From Curtobacterium sp. 458 (GTDB taxonomy: Bacteria > Actinomycetota > Actinomycetes > Actinomycetales > Microbacteriaceae), in the NCBI RefSeq assembly GCF_030406605.1, contig NZ_CP129104.1, positions 3,362,687 through 3,426,686 on the forward strand: 64,000 nucleotides of DNA, in the 5' to 3' direction. A program made the translations under genes and the position numbers. Shown in pieces: positions 8,741 through 16,651 of this stretch. The notes beneath the pieces were generated by a model. That model saw only the letters and a program-made list of their open reading frames with translations. It was not told where the DNA came from and ran no database searches. Numbering within the stretch: position 1 is the first letter of the stretch; every line of letters begins with the position of its first letter.

Positions 8741-8760
8741 TTAGTTAGGCTACCTAGTAA
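8741..8760 (+). promoter_or_regulatory. Possible DtxR/IdeR-type iron box
   Basis: TTAGTTAGGCTACCTAGTAA contains GTTAGGCTA, the left and central part of the DtxR/IdeR consensus (TTAGGTTAGGCTAACCTAA), with the right half shifted by one missing base. It sits just after the -10 hexamer, where a repressor would block initiation. Reading it as an iron-responsive operator is an inference. Confidence 0.35.
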
Positions 8761-8782
8761 CCTCGGGGGCAAGGAGGACACC

Positions 8783-8920
8783 ATGGTCATCGACGGCATC
8801 AGCGAGACGCACCGCGGCACCTGGTCGCGACTGACGCGACTCAACACGGCGAGCGTCAGCCTGCCGATGCGGACGACCCGGGTGGACGACAGCGTGCCCG
8901 TCGTCGACGAGCGCAACTAG
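8783..8920 (+). CDS. Small protein (45 residues) of unknown function
   Basis: I do not recognise this family. The ATG at 8783 follows a strong Shine-Dalgarno AAGGAGG (8771-8777), a good promoter and a possible iron box, so it is probably a real gene despite its size. The product is hydrophilic with no membrane segment or cysteine. It begins MVIDGISETHRGTW, has a basic middle (SRLTRLN) and ends acidic (VDDSVPVVDERN). Its TAG stop overlaps the stop codon of the convergent polymerase gene in a shared CTAG. It is one of few genes here with a full leader and ribosome site rather than a leaderless start. Confidence 0.6.
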   Translation: MVIDGISETHRGTWSRLTRLNTASVSLPMRTTRVDDSVPVVDERN

Positions 8921-9957
8921 TCCTTCTCGGCCCGCTTCGCCGCGTTCTTCGCGCGCGACGGTTGGACGCGCGGCGGCTCGCCGGGCATCTTCGGGAAGTC
9001 CGGTGGGAACGGCAGCTCACCGAGGCCGTCGCCGAGGTCGCGGTCCCACCAGGCGAGCAGCGGCCCGACGTCCCCGGGCTCCTCGTGCACGGCCTCCCAC
9101 GGGTCGCCGTGCTCGCGCAGCCGGCCCGGCACCGACCGCACCGTGAACCCCGTGGGATCGACGGTGTCGAGCTCCTCCCACGCGATCGGGGTCGAGACGC
9201 TCGCGTGCGGCAGCGCCCGCGGGCTGTAGGCGCCCGCCATCGTACGGTCGCGGTTCGCCTGGTTGAAGTCCACGAACACCCGCTGCCCGCGCTCCTCTTT
9301 CCACCACGCCGTCGTCACCCGGTCCGGCATCCGGCGCTCGAGCTCCCGTGCTGCGGCGATCACGGCGTGCCGGACGTCGAGGAACTCGTACTCGGGTCGC
9401 ACCGGCGCGAACACGTGCAGGCCGCGGTTGCCGCTCGTCTTGATCCACGCGGTCAACCCGACCTCGGCGAGCACCTTCCGGAGCTCGTGCGCGACCGGGA
9501 CGGTGTCGCGGAAGTCGGTGCCCGGCTGCGGGTCGAGGTCGATGCGGAGCTGGTCCGGGTGGTCTGGGTCGCCTGCGCGGGACGCCCACGGGTGGAACAC
9601 GACCGTGTTCATCTGGGCTGCCCACACCGCGACCGCCGGCTCGTCGACCACGAGCTGCGGGTGCCGCCGGCCGCTCGGGTACGTCACCTCGACGTCGCGG
9701 ACGTACGGCGGGGCGCCCTTCGGCGGGTTCTTCGAGAAGAAGTCCTCGCCGTCGACGCCGCCCGGGAACCGCTGCAGTGAGATCGGCCGGTCGCCGTTCG
9801 CCCGGACGAAGGCGTCCCCGACCGCGACGAGGTACTCCGCGAGTTCGAGCTTCGTGATGCCCGGCCCCGTCCAGAGCACCCGAAAGGGGCTGCTGATCCG
9901 CACCTCGCGGTCACCGTCCGGACCCGGGACCGTCAGCGTCGTCGCCTCGCTCGCCAT
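8917..9957 (-). CDS. LigD-type polymerase/primase domain protein
   Basis: A 346-residue stand-alone homologue of the polymerase domain of LigD, an archaeo-eukaryotic primase-superfamily enzyme that adds nucleotides at break ends during non-homologous end joining. Visible family motifs are FPGGVDGEDFFSKNPPKGAP, the catalytic RIDLDPQPG with D140 and D142, WIKTSGNRGLHVFAP, and VFVDFNQANRDRTMAGAYSPR. The C-terminal tail is Lys/Arg/Ala-rich. The ligase that completes the reaction is the neighbouring LigC-like gene, while Ku and a phosphoesterase domain are not seen nearby. TACCTT lies seven bases upstream of the ATG, compatible with leaderless translation. Confidence 0.88.
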   Translation of the reverse strand: MASEATTLTVPGPDGDREVRISSPFRVLWTGPGITKLELAEYLVAVGDAFVRANGDRPISLQRFPGGVDGEDFFSKNPPKGAPPYVRDVEVTYPSGRRHPQLVVDEPAVAVWAAQMNTVVFHPWASRAGDPDHPDQLRIDLDPQPGTDFRDTVPVAHELRKVLAEVGLTAWIKTSGNRGLHVFAPVRPEYEFLDVRHAVIAAARELERRMPDRVTTAWWKEERGQRVFVDFNQANRDRTMAGAYSPRALPHASVSTPIAWEELDTVDPTGFTVRSVPGRLREHGDPWEAVHEEPGDVGPLLAWWDRDLGDGLGELPFPPDFPKMPGEPPRVQPSRAKNAAKRAEKD

Positions 9958-9989
9958 GCAGCGGAAGGTACACGGAGCAGGATGGGACC

Positions 9990-10847
9990 GTGACGGCGTA
10001 CCTCGGGGTGGACCTGGCGTGGGGGCTCGGCTCGGCCCGGAAGCCCGCGAACGAGACCGGCCTCGTGGCGATGGCAGCCGACGGGTCGATCACCGACGCC
10101 GGCTGGGCCCGAGGGGTCGACGCCGTGATCGAGTGGACCGCACAGCACCTCGGCCCGCGCACGCTCATCGCCGTCGACGCCTCCCTCGTCGTGACGAACG
10201 CGACCGGCATCCGCGAGGCCGAACGGCAGGTCGGGCAGCGCTACGGCCGGTGGAAGGTCGCGGCGAACCCGACGAACCTCGCGTCCGCGGCGAGCGCCGG
10301 CGCCCGGCTGCTCGAACGGCTGACAGCGCTCGGCGTCGGGTACGTGGACAGCACGGCCGCGATGCGGGAGCGCACCGGCCCGGCGGTCTTCGAGTGCTAC
10401 CCGTACACGACCCTCGTCGGCGTCGAGGAGCTGGGCCACGACGTCGAACGCCCCCGGTACAAGCGCCTCGACACGAGGGTCCCCGCCGCCGAGGCCCGGG
10501 CCCGCCGCGCGGTGGCGTTCGACGCGCTCGTGCACCGGCTCCGCACGACGCCGCTCGACCCGCCGCTCCTGCTCGACTCGCATCCGCTGACGGCCGGGCT
10601 GGCCGAGCCGTCGGGGGTGCACGGCCCGACGCACAAGCACCGGGAGGACCTGCTCGACGGGGCCCTGTGCGCCTGGACGGCCGCGTTCTGGGAGCGGCAC
10701 GGCGACGGACGGGTGCAGGTGCTGGGACGTGATCCGGGCCTCCCGGTCGACCCGGCGGAGCCGCCGGACGAGGCGGGCCGACGGCCCGTCGTGGTGGCGC
10801 CCGCCCGCGCGTCCCAGCGGCGCCCCGTCGGTAGGCTGGACCGGTGA
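9990..10847 (+). CDS. DUF429 family protein (predicted RNase H-fold nuclease)
   Basis: The 285-residue product starts with YLGVDLAWG and has IAVDASLVVTNATGIREAERQVG, which place it in the DUF429 family. That family is predicted to have an RNase H-like fold with acidic residues at the strand ends; its biological role is unknown. The C-terminal 40 residues are Pro/Arg-rich and may be disordered. GTG is the start, with CAGGAT six bases upstream. The stop overlaps the GTG start of the glycosyltransferase (GTGA), so the two are probably translationally coupled. Confidence 0.75.
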   Translation: MTAYLGVDLAWGLGSARKPANETGLVAMAADGSITDAGWARGVDAVIEWTAQHLGPRTLIAVDASLVVTNATGIREAERQVGQRYGRWKVAANPTNLASAASAGARLLERLTALGVGYVDSTAAMRERTGPAVFECYPYTTLVGVEELGHDVERPRYKRLDTRVPAAEARARRAVAFDALVHRLRTTPLDPPLLLDSHPLTAGLAEPSGVHGPTHKHREDLLDGALCAWTAAFWERHGDGRVQVLGRDPGLPVDPAEPPDEAGRRPVVVAPARASQRRPVGRLDR

Positions 10848-12046
10848 CGACCACCACCGATCCCCTGCGCATCGGGCTGGTGTCGCTGCACACCTCCCCC
10901 GGTGACGAGCCCGGTTCCGGCGAGGTCGGCGGCATGAACGTCGTCGTCCGTCACCAGGCCGAGGCCCTGGCCGACCGCGGCCACCACGTCGACATCGTCA
11001 CGCGGCGGTCCTCGCCGACACAGCCGGACTCGGTGTCGCTCGTGCCGGGGGTGTGCCTGCGCTTCCTGTCGGCGGGTCCCGCGGAGCCGGTGCCGAAGGG
11101 CGAGCACGACGCGTTCATCGAGCCGTTCCGCGAGGGGCTCACCCACCTCGGTCCCTACGACGTCCTGCACTCGCACCACTGGTTCTCGGGCGTCGCGGCG
11201 CTGCCGGTCGCCCGCGAGCGGGGCGTCCCGCACGTCCAGTCGTTCCACTCCATCGCGGCCGCGTCGGACACCCCGTTGTCCGAGGGCGAGCGGCCGGAGT
11301 CCGCGGGACGCCCCGCCGGCGAGCAGCTGCTCGCGCGGGAGTCCGACGCGGTCGTCGTGGTGTCCTCGGCCGAGGCGGAGACCGTCCGCGACCGGCTCGG
11401 CGGCGACGCCGGCCGGGTGTGGATCGTCCCGCCGGGCGTCGACGGCTCGGTGTTCCGTCCGGCAGCGGCCGGCGCGCGTCGCGCGGACGTCCCGTACGTG
11501 GTCGCGGCCGCGCGCGTCCAGCCGTTGAAGGGGCTCGACCTGGCGATCGAGGCGATCGCGGGCATCGACCGGGAGGCCCGCCCCACCCTCGTCATCGCGG
11601 GCGACGCCTCGAGCGAGGCGGGCGACTACGTGGCGGAGCTGCGTCGGCTCGCGTCCGAGCACGGCATCGCCGACCGCGTCATGTTCGTCGGTCCGCAGTC
11701 TCGGGCCGACCTCGCGTTCCTGTTCCGTGGCGCGGCAGTCGTGCTGGTCCCGTCGCACTCGGAGACGTACGGTCTCGTCGCGCTCGAGGGCTCAGCCTCC
11801 GGGGTGCCCGTCGTGGCCGCCGCTGCCGGTGGTCTCCGGGAGGCCGTGGTGGACGGCGAGACCGGGGTGGTGCTGGAGTCCCGCGACCCGGGGGTCTGGG
11901 CTGCGGAGATCGCGCGCATCCTGACCGACTCCGGGTACGCGGCGGGGCTGGCGGCGGCGGGGCGGGAGCACGCCGAGCGGCTGAGCTGGGAGCGGTCGGC
12001 GGCCGGTCTCGAGCAGGTGTACCGCCGGGTCCTCGGGCGGGCGTAG
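10844..12046 (+). CDS. GT4 glycosyltransferase, MshA-like
   Basis: A 400-residue GT-B retaining glycosyltransferase. The N-terminus SLHTSPGDEPGSGEVGGMNVVV matches the glycine-rich acceptor/donor loop of MshA, the D-inositol-3-phosphate GlcNAc transferase that starts mycothiol synthesis. HSHHWFSG follows in the expected place. The C-terminal donor domain has VAAARVQPLKGLDLAIEA and the E-x7-E region SHSETYGLVALEGSASGVPVVA. The assignment to mycothiol synthesis is plausible for an actinobacterium but not proven; other GT4 enzymes share parts of these motifs. It overlaps the DUF429 gene by 4 bases and precedes the UDG-family gene by 4 bases. A TAGGCT hexamer at 10832 could also give it its own leaderless transcript. 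Confidence 0.75.
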   Translation: MTTTTDPLRIGLVSLHTSPGDEPGSGEVGGMNVVVRHQAEALADRGHHVDIVTRRSSPTQPDSVSLVPGVCLRFLSAGPAEPVPKGEHDAFIEPFREGLTHLGPYDVLHSHHWFSGVAALPVARERGVPHVQSFHSIAAASDTPLSEGERPESAGRPAGEQLLARESDAVVVVSSAEAETVRDRLGGDAGRVWIVPPGVDGSVFRPAAAGARRADVPYVVAAARVQPLKGLDLAIEAIAGIDREARPTLVIAGDASSEAGDYVAELRRLASEHGIADRVMFVGPQSRADLAFLFRGAAVVLVPSHSETYGLVALEGSASGVPVVAAAAGGLREAVVDGETGVVLESRDPGVWAAEIARILTDSGYAAGLAAAGREHAERLSWERSAAGLEQVYRRVLGRA

Positions 12047-12050
12047 CCCC

Positions 12051-12704
12051 GTGGCCGTCGACGTGTTCGACCCCTTCTGGGCGGCGCTGGACGCGGTGCC
12101 CGTCGCTCCGGACGCCGAGGCTCTGTACGACGTCGGGACCGCTGACGGTCGGCTCCGTCGGGCGAACCTCGCCACGTACCTCGACACCGTCGGGCGCTCG
12201 GCGACGATGCTGCTCGTCGCTGAGGCCCCCGGGTGGCGTGGCATGACGAACACGGGCGTGCCGTTCACGAGCATGCGGGAGCTCGGGCCGGAGTACCTCG
12301 TGCCGCCGGAGCCGACCGCGCCGTGGGAGGCGTCGTCGCGGGTGGTGCAGGCGATCCTCGAGGAGTGGAGCGGGCCGCTGCCGGTGGCGTGGGCGGTGTT
12401 CCCGCACCACCCGTTCGCCGCGCCGGACCGGCTGACGAACCGGACGCCGCGGCCGGCGGAGGTCCGCGCGGGGGCACCCGTCGCGCTCGCGCTGCTCGAT
12501 GCCCTGCGGACGCTGCGGGGCGTCGGTGCGGGCACGGGCGCGGCCGGGGGCGGCACCGATGTCCGCGTCGTGGCCGTCGGGCGGAAGGCGCAGGGGGCGC
12601 TCGCGCTCGCGGGGATCGACGCCGTCGCCGTGCGGCACCCGGCACAGGGCGGTGCGGCGCAGTTCACCGCGGAGATGCGCGCGCTCCGCGACGGCACCGC
12701 CTGA
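12051..12704 (+). CDS. Uracil-DNA glycosylase family protein
   Basis: The 217-residue product has LLVAEAPGWRGMTNTGVPFTSMREL, corresponding to the first UDG-superfamily motif (GEAPG...G.PF). Near the C-terminus it has VAVGRKAQGALALAG with VRHPAQGGAAQF, corresponding to the HP-containing DNA-intercalation motif. Such proteins remove uracil or related bases from DNA or are uncharacterised relatives. The enzyme activity is an inference. Start is GTG, four bases after the glycosyltransferase stop, so it is the third gene of a DUF429-GT4-UDG transcription unit. A long repeat hairpin follows its stop codon. Confidence 0.7.
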   Translation: MAVDVFDPFWAALDAVPVAPDAEALYDVGTADGRLRRANLATYLDTVGRSATMLLVAEAPGWRGMTNTGVPFTSMRELGPEYLVPPEPTAPWEASSRVVQAILEEWSGPLPVAWAVFPHHPFAAPDRLTNRTPRPAEVRAGAPVALALLDALRTLRGVGAGTGAAGGGTDVRVVAVGRKAQGALALAGIDAVAVRHPAQGGAAQFTAEMRALRDGTA

Positions 12705-12725
12705 CTGCGCGCGCGCCCCCGACCT

Positions 12726-12793
12726 CGAGACTCGGCTCGGCGGACAGTTTCGCGGTGTGTGGGTCGCGAACTCGTCCGCGCAGCCGAGTCTCG
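12726..12793. repeat. 68-bp long-hairpin repeat (CGAGACTCGG family)
   Basis: Perfect 12-bp outer arms (CGAGACTCGGCT and its complement) are followed inwards by GCGGAC/GTCCGC and AGTTTCGCG/CGCGAACT, with a loop GTGTGTGGGT. Nearly the whole 68 bases can fold as one stem. It lies between two convergent genes, where a bidirectional terminator would be useful, but it has no T-run. Confidence 0.8.
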
Positions 12794-12806
12794 GGCGGGA
12801 GCGACG

Positions 12807-13235
12807 TCAGGCGGAGCGCACCTCGACGTCCTTCGCGGCGAACGCGTCGGCGACGTGCGCGGGCAGCGGTGCCGCGGCGTACACGACCTCGAGCGCCGGG
12901 AGGTCGAGCAGGTCGTCCCAGTTCTGCACGTCGTAGCGGTCGTCGGACCCCTCCCACCCGGGGTGCACGTCCTGGAGGACCTCGAGGTCGGTGTCGACCG
13001 TCAGCTCGGTGACCAGCGCGAGGTGCGACGGCAGCAGGTCGAGGTCGTCGTAGTACTCGCGTGCCCGGTCGTCCTGCCCGTCGACACCGAGGTCCTCGTC
13101 GGTCTCCCCCGCGGCGTCGCTGTCGTACGGCTCGAGCACGCCGAGGTCGTAGCAGAGCACGTCGAGCACGAGCAGCTTCGCGGCGAAGTCGGCGAACTCG
13201 ACGGGTTCTTCGGTGGTGTTCGTCTCGGCGTCCAT
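12807..13235 (-). CDS. Acidic conserved hypothetical protein
   Basis: I do not recognise this 142-residue protein with certainty. It is strongly acidic, with an N-terminal half rich in Asp/Glu (EPYDSDAAGETDEDLGVDG) and a C-terminal pattern WDDLLDLPALEVVYAAAPLPAHVADAFAAKDVEV that looks like a leucine-rich-repeat-type unit, as in some proteins related to polymorphic-toxin immunity. No signal peptide or membrane segment is seen. The ATG at 13235 is supported by TACGCT seven bases upstream. An alternative ATG lies six codons further up. It is divergent from the amino-acid permease. Confidence 0.6.
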   Translation of the reverse strand: MDAETNTTEEPVEFADFAAKLLVLDVLCYDLGVLEPYDSDAAGETDEDLGVDGQDDRAREYYDDLDLLPSHLALVTELTVDTDLEVLQDVHPGWEGSDDRYDVQNWDDLLDLPALEVVYAAAPLPAHVADAFAAKDVEVRSA

Positions 13236-13370
13236 GGACCGGAGCGTAGCCATCGGGAGCCGAACACGCGCCCGATCGGCGTGCGTCGCATAGGACACGG
13301 GCATGTTGCGATCAGCGGGGAGAACCCTGTGAGACCGGACAGTGTGCTGTCCCCCGGAAGATGGTGGTGC

Positions 13371-14831
13371 ATGGCCACCACCACGAAGGACCGTCCCGCC
13401 GGGGAGCAGACCGAGCTCCGGCGTGTCATCGGTCCGAAACTGCTGCTGCTGTTCATCGTCGGCGACATCCTCGGCACGGGTGTCTACGCGCTCACCGGTC
13501 AGGTCGCGGCGGAGGTGGGCGGAGCAGCGTGGCTCCCCTTCCTCATCGCGTTCGCGGTGGCGCTCCTGACGGCGTTCTCGTACCTCGAGCTCGTCACGAA
13601 GTACCCGCAGACCGCCGGTGCCGCGCTCTACGTCCACAAGGCGTTCGGCATCCACTTCCTCACGTTCATCGTCACCTTCATCGTGATGTGCTCCGGGATC
13701 ACGTCGGCGTCGACGGCTTCCCGGGCGTTCGCGGCGAACCTCGGCGCCGGGTTCGGTCTCGAGCTGCCGAACGCGGTCGTGATGCTCATCGGCATGGGCT
13801 TCATGCTGCTGGTGATGGCGGTCAACTTCCGCGGCGTCAGCGAGAGCGTGAAGACGAACGTCGTGCTGACGCTCGTGGAGCTGTCCGGTCTCGTCATGGT
13901 GATCCTCATCGGGTTCTGGGCGATCGCGGGCGGCAACGCGGACTTCTCGCGCGTCGTCATGTTCGACACCCCGGAGGACAAGACGCTCCTGCTCTCGATC
14001 TCGACCGCGACGTCGCTCGCCTTCTTCGCGATGGTCGGCTTCGAGGACTCGGTGAACATGGCCGAGGAGACGAAGGACCCCTCCCGGATCTTCCCGAAGG
14101 TGATGCTCACGGGCCTCGGCATCACGGCCGTGATCTACGTGCTCGTGTCGATCTGCGCCGTCGCCGTCGTGCCGATCGGTGAGCTCGCGGGCAACGAGAC
14201 GCCCCTCGTGACCGTGGTGCAGACCGCGGCCCCCGGCTTCCCGATCGCGGCGCTGCTGCCGTTCATCTCGATGTTCGCGGTCGCCAACACCGCGCTCATC
14301 AACATGATGATGGCGTCGCGCCTCCTGTACGGCATGAGCAAGCAGGGCGTGCTCCCCGGGTTCCTGTCCCGTGTCTCCCCGGCACGCCGCACCCCGTCGA
14401 CCGCGATCGTCTTCACGACGCTGATCTCGCTCGCGCTCATCGGCTGGGTGTCGCTCAACCCGGACTCGCCGATCGTCGTGGTGCTCGGTGGGACGACGTC
14501 GCTGCTCCTCCTCTCGGTGTTCGCGGTCGTCAACCTGTCCGTACTCGTGCTCCGGCGCGACAAGGTCGACCACCGGCACTTCCGGGCGGGCGTGATCATC
14601 CCCGTGATCGGCGTGGTCACCTGTGTGTGGCTGGTGCTGCCGTGGTCGTCCGGTCGTGACCCGCAGCAGTACGAGATCGCCGGCGGGTTGCTCGCGCTCG
14701 GGATCGTGCTGTGGCTCGTGACGTGGTTCACGCACGGGCGCAAGCAGGCCGAGAAGGCGCCGACCGGACTCGTGACCGAGCCGACGGCCGTGCAGCGCGA
14801 CCGGGACGCGTCCGACAGCCGAGACGTGTGA
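13371..14831 (+). CDS. APC-family amino-acid permease
   Basis: A 486-residue permease with about 12 membrane helices. The first helix has GDILGTGVYALTGQVAAEVGGAAW, the glycine-rich unwound substrate site of APC transporters. FFAMVGFEDSVNMAEETKDPSRIFPK in the helix 6 region is the second family signature. This pattern fits basic or branched amino-acid or polyamine uptake; the substrate is not determined. The ATG at 13371 follows GGAAG. The stop codon overlaps the start of a 32-residue membrane peptide (TGATG), so the two are coupled. The upstream intergenic region is shared with a divergent gene. Confidence 0.85.
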   Translation: MATTTKDRPAGEQTELRRVIGPKLLLLFIVGDILGTGVYALTGQVAAEVGGAAWLPFLIAFAVALLTAFSYLELVTKYPQTAGAALYVHKAFGIHFLTFIVTFIVMCSGITSASTASRAFAANLGAGFGLELPNAVVMLIGMGFMLLVMAVNFRGVSESVKTNVVLTLVELSGLVMVILIGFWAIAGGNADFSRVVMFDTPEDKTLLLSISTATSLAFFAMVGFEDSVNMAEETKDPSRIFPKVMLTGLGITAVIYVLVSICAVAVVPIGELAGNETPLVTVVQTAAPGFPIAALLPFISMFAVANTALINMMMASRLLYGMSKQGVLPGFLSRVSPARRTPSTAIVFTTLISLALIGWVSLNPDSPIVVVLGGTTSLLLLSVFAVVNLSVLVLRRDKVDHRHFRAGVIIPVIGVVTCVWLVLPWSSGRDPQQYEIAGGLLALGIVLWLVTWFTHGRKQAEKAPTGLVTEPTAVQRDRDASDSRDV

Positions 14832-14929
14832 TGGACAGCGTCGACCTGATCTTCGCGATCTCGATCGGGATGGTCGTGGTCCTCGCCGGCGCGGCCGCGG
14901 GCTGGTTCCGGCGACGCCGCGACGAGTGA
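14831..14929 (+). CDS. Small membrane protein (32 residues) coupled to the permease
   Basis: MDSVDLIFAISIGMVVVLAG begins a single-helix peptide that ends in AAAGWFRRRRDE. The start codon overlaps the permease stop by one base (TGATG), a classic re-initiation arrangement, and the basic tail predicts an outside-to-inside orientation. It resembles in size and placement the small subunits coupled to some bacterial transporters (for example MetS with its NSS transporter), but no homology to them is visible. Its role as a transporter accessory is an inference from the coupling. Confidence 0.6.
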   Translation: MDSVDLIFAISIGMVVVLAGAAAGWFRRRRDE

Positions 14930-15031
14930 CCTGACGCGGGACGGACGACACCCGATCGGGCGGGAGCGGTTCTCCAGGAGGTGCACGTACCCTCGTCATG
15001 CTCCGAACCGCCCCGCCCGAGAGGACTCGTC

Positions 15032-15649
15032 ATGCGCCGCGTCGGCATCACGCTCGCGTCGGTGTTCGGCGCGGGCGTCGTGGCCGCGGTCATCGGCGTG
15101 GTCGTGCTCGTCGTCGTCGCGGTGAACTCGCTGTCCGGCGCGGCCCGCTCCGCCGAGGTCGCCGCTCCTACGTGCCCCGCGGCAGCGACGAAGACCGTCG
15201 GTGGCATCGCCGTTCCGGCCGGGCCGATCGCGGGCTTCTGCCAGGACCGCCTGGTGAACGCCGCCGCGGTGATCCAGGCGGCGAAGGCGCTCGGCATCGG
15301 CCCACACACCCAGGCCGTCGGGGTGATGACCGCGATCGGCGAATCGAGCCTGGTGAACCTCGACCACGGGGACGCCGCCGGGCCGGACAGCCGCGGGCTC
15401 TTCCAGCAGCGCGACAACGGGGCCTGGGGCACGTACGAGCAGCGGATGGACCCGTACACGGCCGCGTCGATGTTCTACGCGAAGCTCGTGAAGATCCCCG
15501 GCTGGAAGACGATGACCCCCACGGAGATGGCCCACGCGGTGCAGATCAACGCGGACCCGGAGCACTACGCGAAGTTCTGGCCCGAGGCGAAGGCCGTCGT
15601 CGAGGGCCTGACCGGCGAGACCGTCCCCGACACCGCACCGCAGGGCTGA
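15032..15649 (+). CDS. Membrane-anchored lysozyme/transglycosylase-like protein
   Basis: The 205-residue product has an N-terminal membrane anchor (about residues 5-32) and a soluble extracytoplasmic domain. The domain reads VGVMTAIGESSLVNLDHGDAAGPDSRGLFQQR, then AWGTYEQRMDPYTAASMFYAKLVKIPGW. E104 in AIGESS is in the place of the catalytic acid of goose-type-lysozyme-like folds, and SRGLFQQR with MDP..AA..FY is seen in actinobacterial cell-wall hydrolases. It probably cleaves peptidoglycan, but activity is unproven. The ATG at 15032 follows GAGAGGA. An upstream GTG (14981) would lengthen the protein without a better ribosome site. Confidence 0.7.
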   Translation: MRRVGITLASVFGAGVVAAVIGVVVLVVVAVNSLSGAARSAEVAAPTCPAAATKTVGGIAVPAGPIAGFCQDRLVNAAAVIQAAKALGIGPHTQAVGVMTAIGESSLVNLDHGDAAGPDSRGLFQQRDNGAWGTYEQRMDPYTAASMFYAKLVKIPGWKTMTPTEMAHAVQINADPEHYAKFWPEAKAVVEGLTGETVPDTAPQG

Positions 15650-15690
15650 CGCCGCACCGCAGGGCCGAGTCCTCGCCGCCACGATGCTCG

Positions 15691-16113
15691 TCACGCTGCC
15701 TCCTCGTCGAGCTCGAGCATCTCCACGCCGCGGTCGTGCACGATGACCTGCCCGCGGAGCCGCACGTGCCGCTCCCCGAAGGAGCACGCGACCGCGTCCA
15801 CCCACTCCCAGTCGACGGCGTGCGCCTGGTCGTTGCCGGGTCGCTCCCACACGACGACGACGTCGTCCGCGCCGACCTGTTCGGTGACGTCGGCGATGAG
15901 CGCGGCGAAGTCGTCCACGCGCCCGTCCGGCTGGTACGGCAGGTCGGAGACGGGCAGGAGCAGCGGGATGGGCACGCCCCGCTCGGCGAGGAAGACGACC
16001 CAGCACTGTCGGGTCAGCGGGCGACCGATGAGCGTGCGGACGAGGTCGAGGACGTCGCCGTCGGTCCGGACGGGTTCGTCGGTGAGGCGGTCGATCATGT
16101 CGGTGTCTGGCAT
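15691..16113 (-). CDS. Conserved hypothetical protein (140 residues)
   Basis: I do not recognise a named family. The protein is soluble and acidic, has WVVFLAERGVPIPLLLPVSDLPYQP and DDVVVVWERPGNDQAHAVDWEWVDAVACSF, and lacks signal or membrane segments. The codon pattern is that of a real gene. The ATG at 16113 has GACGCT six bases upstream, a weaker version of the leaderless -10 seen at other starts. It is convergent with the lysozyme-like gene and separated by about 90 bases from the next minus-strand gene. Confidence 0.6.
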   Translation of the reverse strand: MPDTDMIDRLTDEPVRTDGDVLDLVRTLIGRPLTRQCWVVFLAERGVPIPLLLPVSDLPYQPDGRVDDFAALIADVTEQVGADDVVVVWERPGNDQAHAVDWEWVDAVACSFGERHVRLRGQVIVHDRGVEMLELDEEAA

Positions 16114-16205
16114 GCCCCCAGCGTCCCGCCAGCCCACCCAGCCGGGGGCCCCGGACGCCCATCTGTGGAGAACACGACGATGGCGACGGCCCGTGCAGGA
16201 AGTGG

Positions 16206-16646
16206 TCAGATCCCGCGCGTGACCGCCGCGTCCGCGAGCAGCCGGCAGGCGAAGAACACCACCACGATCGCCGTGATGCCCACCACCGGGACCGGCCACG
16301 CCATCCGACGCCGGACCATCCGGAACACCGCCCACACGATCACGGCCAGCGCGATGAGGGCGACGAGCGCCGGCCCGACGTAGACCACCGCTCCCCCGAG
16401 TGCGACGTTGCAGCTGTTCCCCGGAGCGTTGCACGACCCGAACGCCAGGGAGAGGAGGACGATCGCCCACCCGGCGACGAGGGCCTCGAGCGCGAGGACG
16501 ACCAGCAGCACGACCGAGGCGACCACGTCCGCGACGCGACGACCACCTGCCAAGGGGTGTCGTGCCTCCCGGCCGGTGGTGACGGATGAAGAGGCGACCA
16601 CGTCCGCCGGCGGACCGGGGTCGGGGCTGCGCGCTGCCGTGCCCAT
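16206..16646 (-). CDS. Small membrane protein with three helices
   Basis: The 146-residue product has a hydrophilic Pro/Ala/Ser-rich N-terminus (about 40 residues) and three predicted membrane helices (about 42-72, 84-111 and 117-142). Two cysteines (SCNAPGNSCN) lie in the loop after helix 1, probably outside, and could form a disulphide. Function is unknown. The start at 16646 lies five bases after the stop of the DoxX gene, so they form an operon. A copy of the CGTGCCTCCCGGCCGG repeat (16561-16576) lies inside this coding sequence and encodes GREARHP. Confidence 0.6.
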   Translation of the reverse strand: MGTAARSPDPGPPADVVASSSVTTGREARHPLAGGRRVADVVASVVLLVVLALEALVAGWAIVLLSLAFGSCNAPGNSCNVALGGAVVYVGPALVALIALAVIVWAVFRMVRRRMAWPVPVVGITAIVVVFFACRLLADAAVTRGI

Positions 16647-16651
16647 GCCGG

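Noticed and set aside
13236..14999. Long minus-strand open frame opposite the APC permease
   Set aside because: Arg/His/Glu-rich low-complexity translation with no domain; it is the complement of the permease coding strand. Only the part to 13235 is a real gene.
16160..16175. CTGTGGAGAAC, also present at 52766, as a DnaA box or LexA site
   Set aside because: It differs from both consensus sequences at key positions and has no consistent context; recorded as a coincidence.
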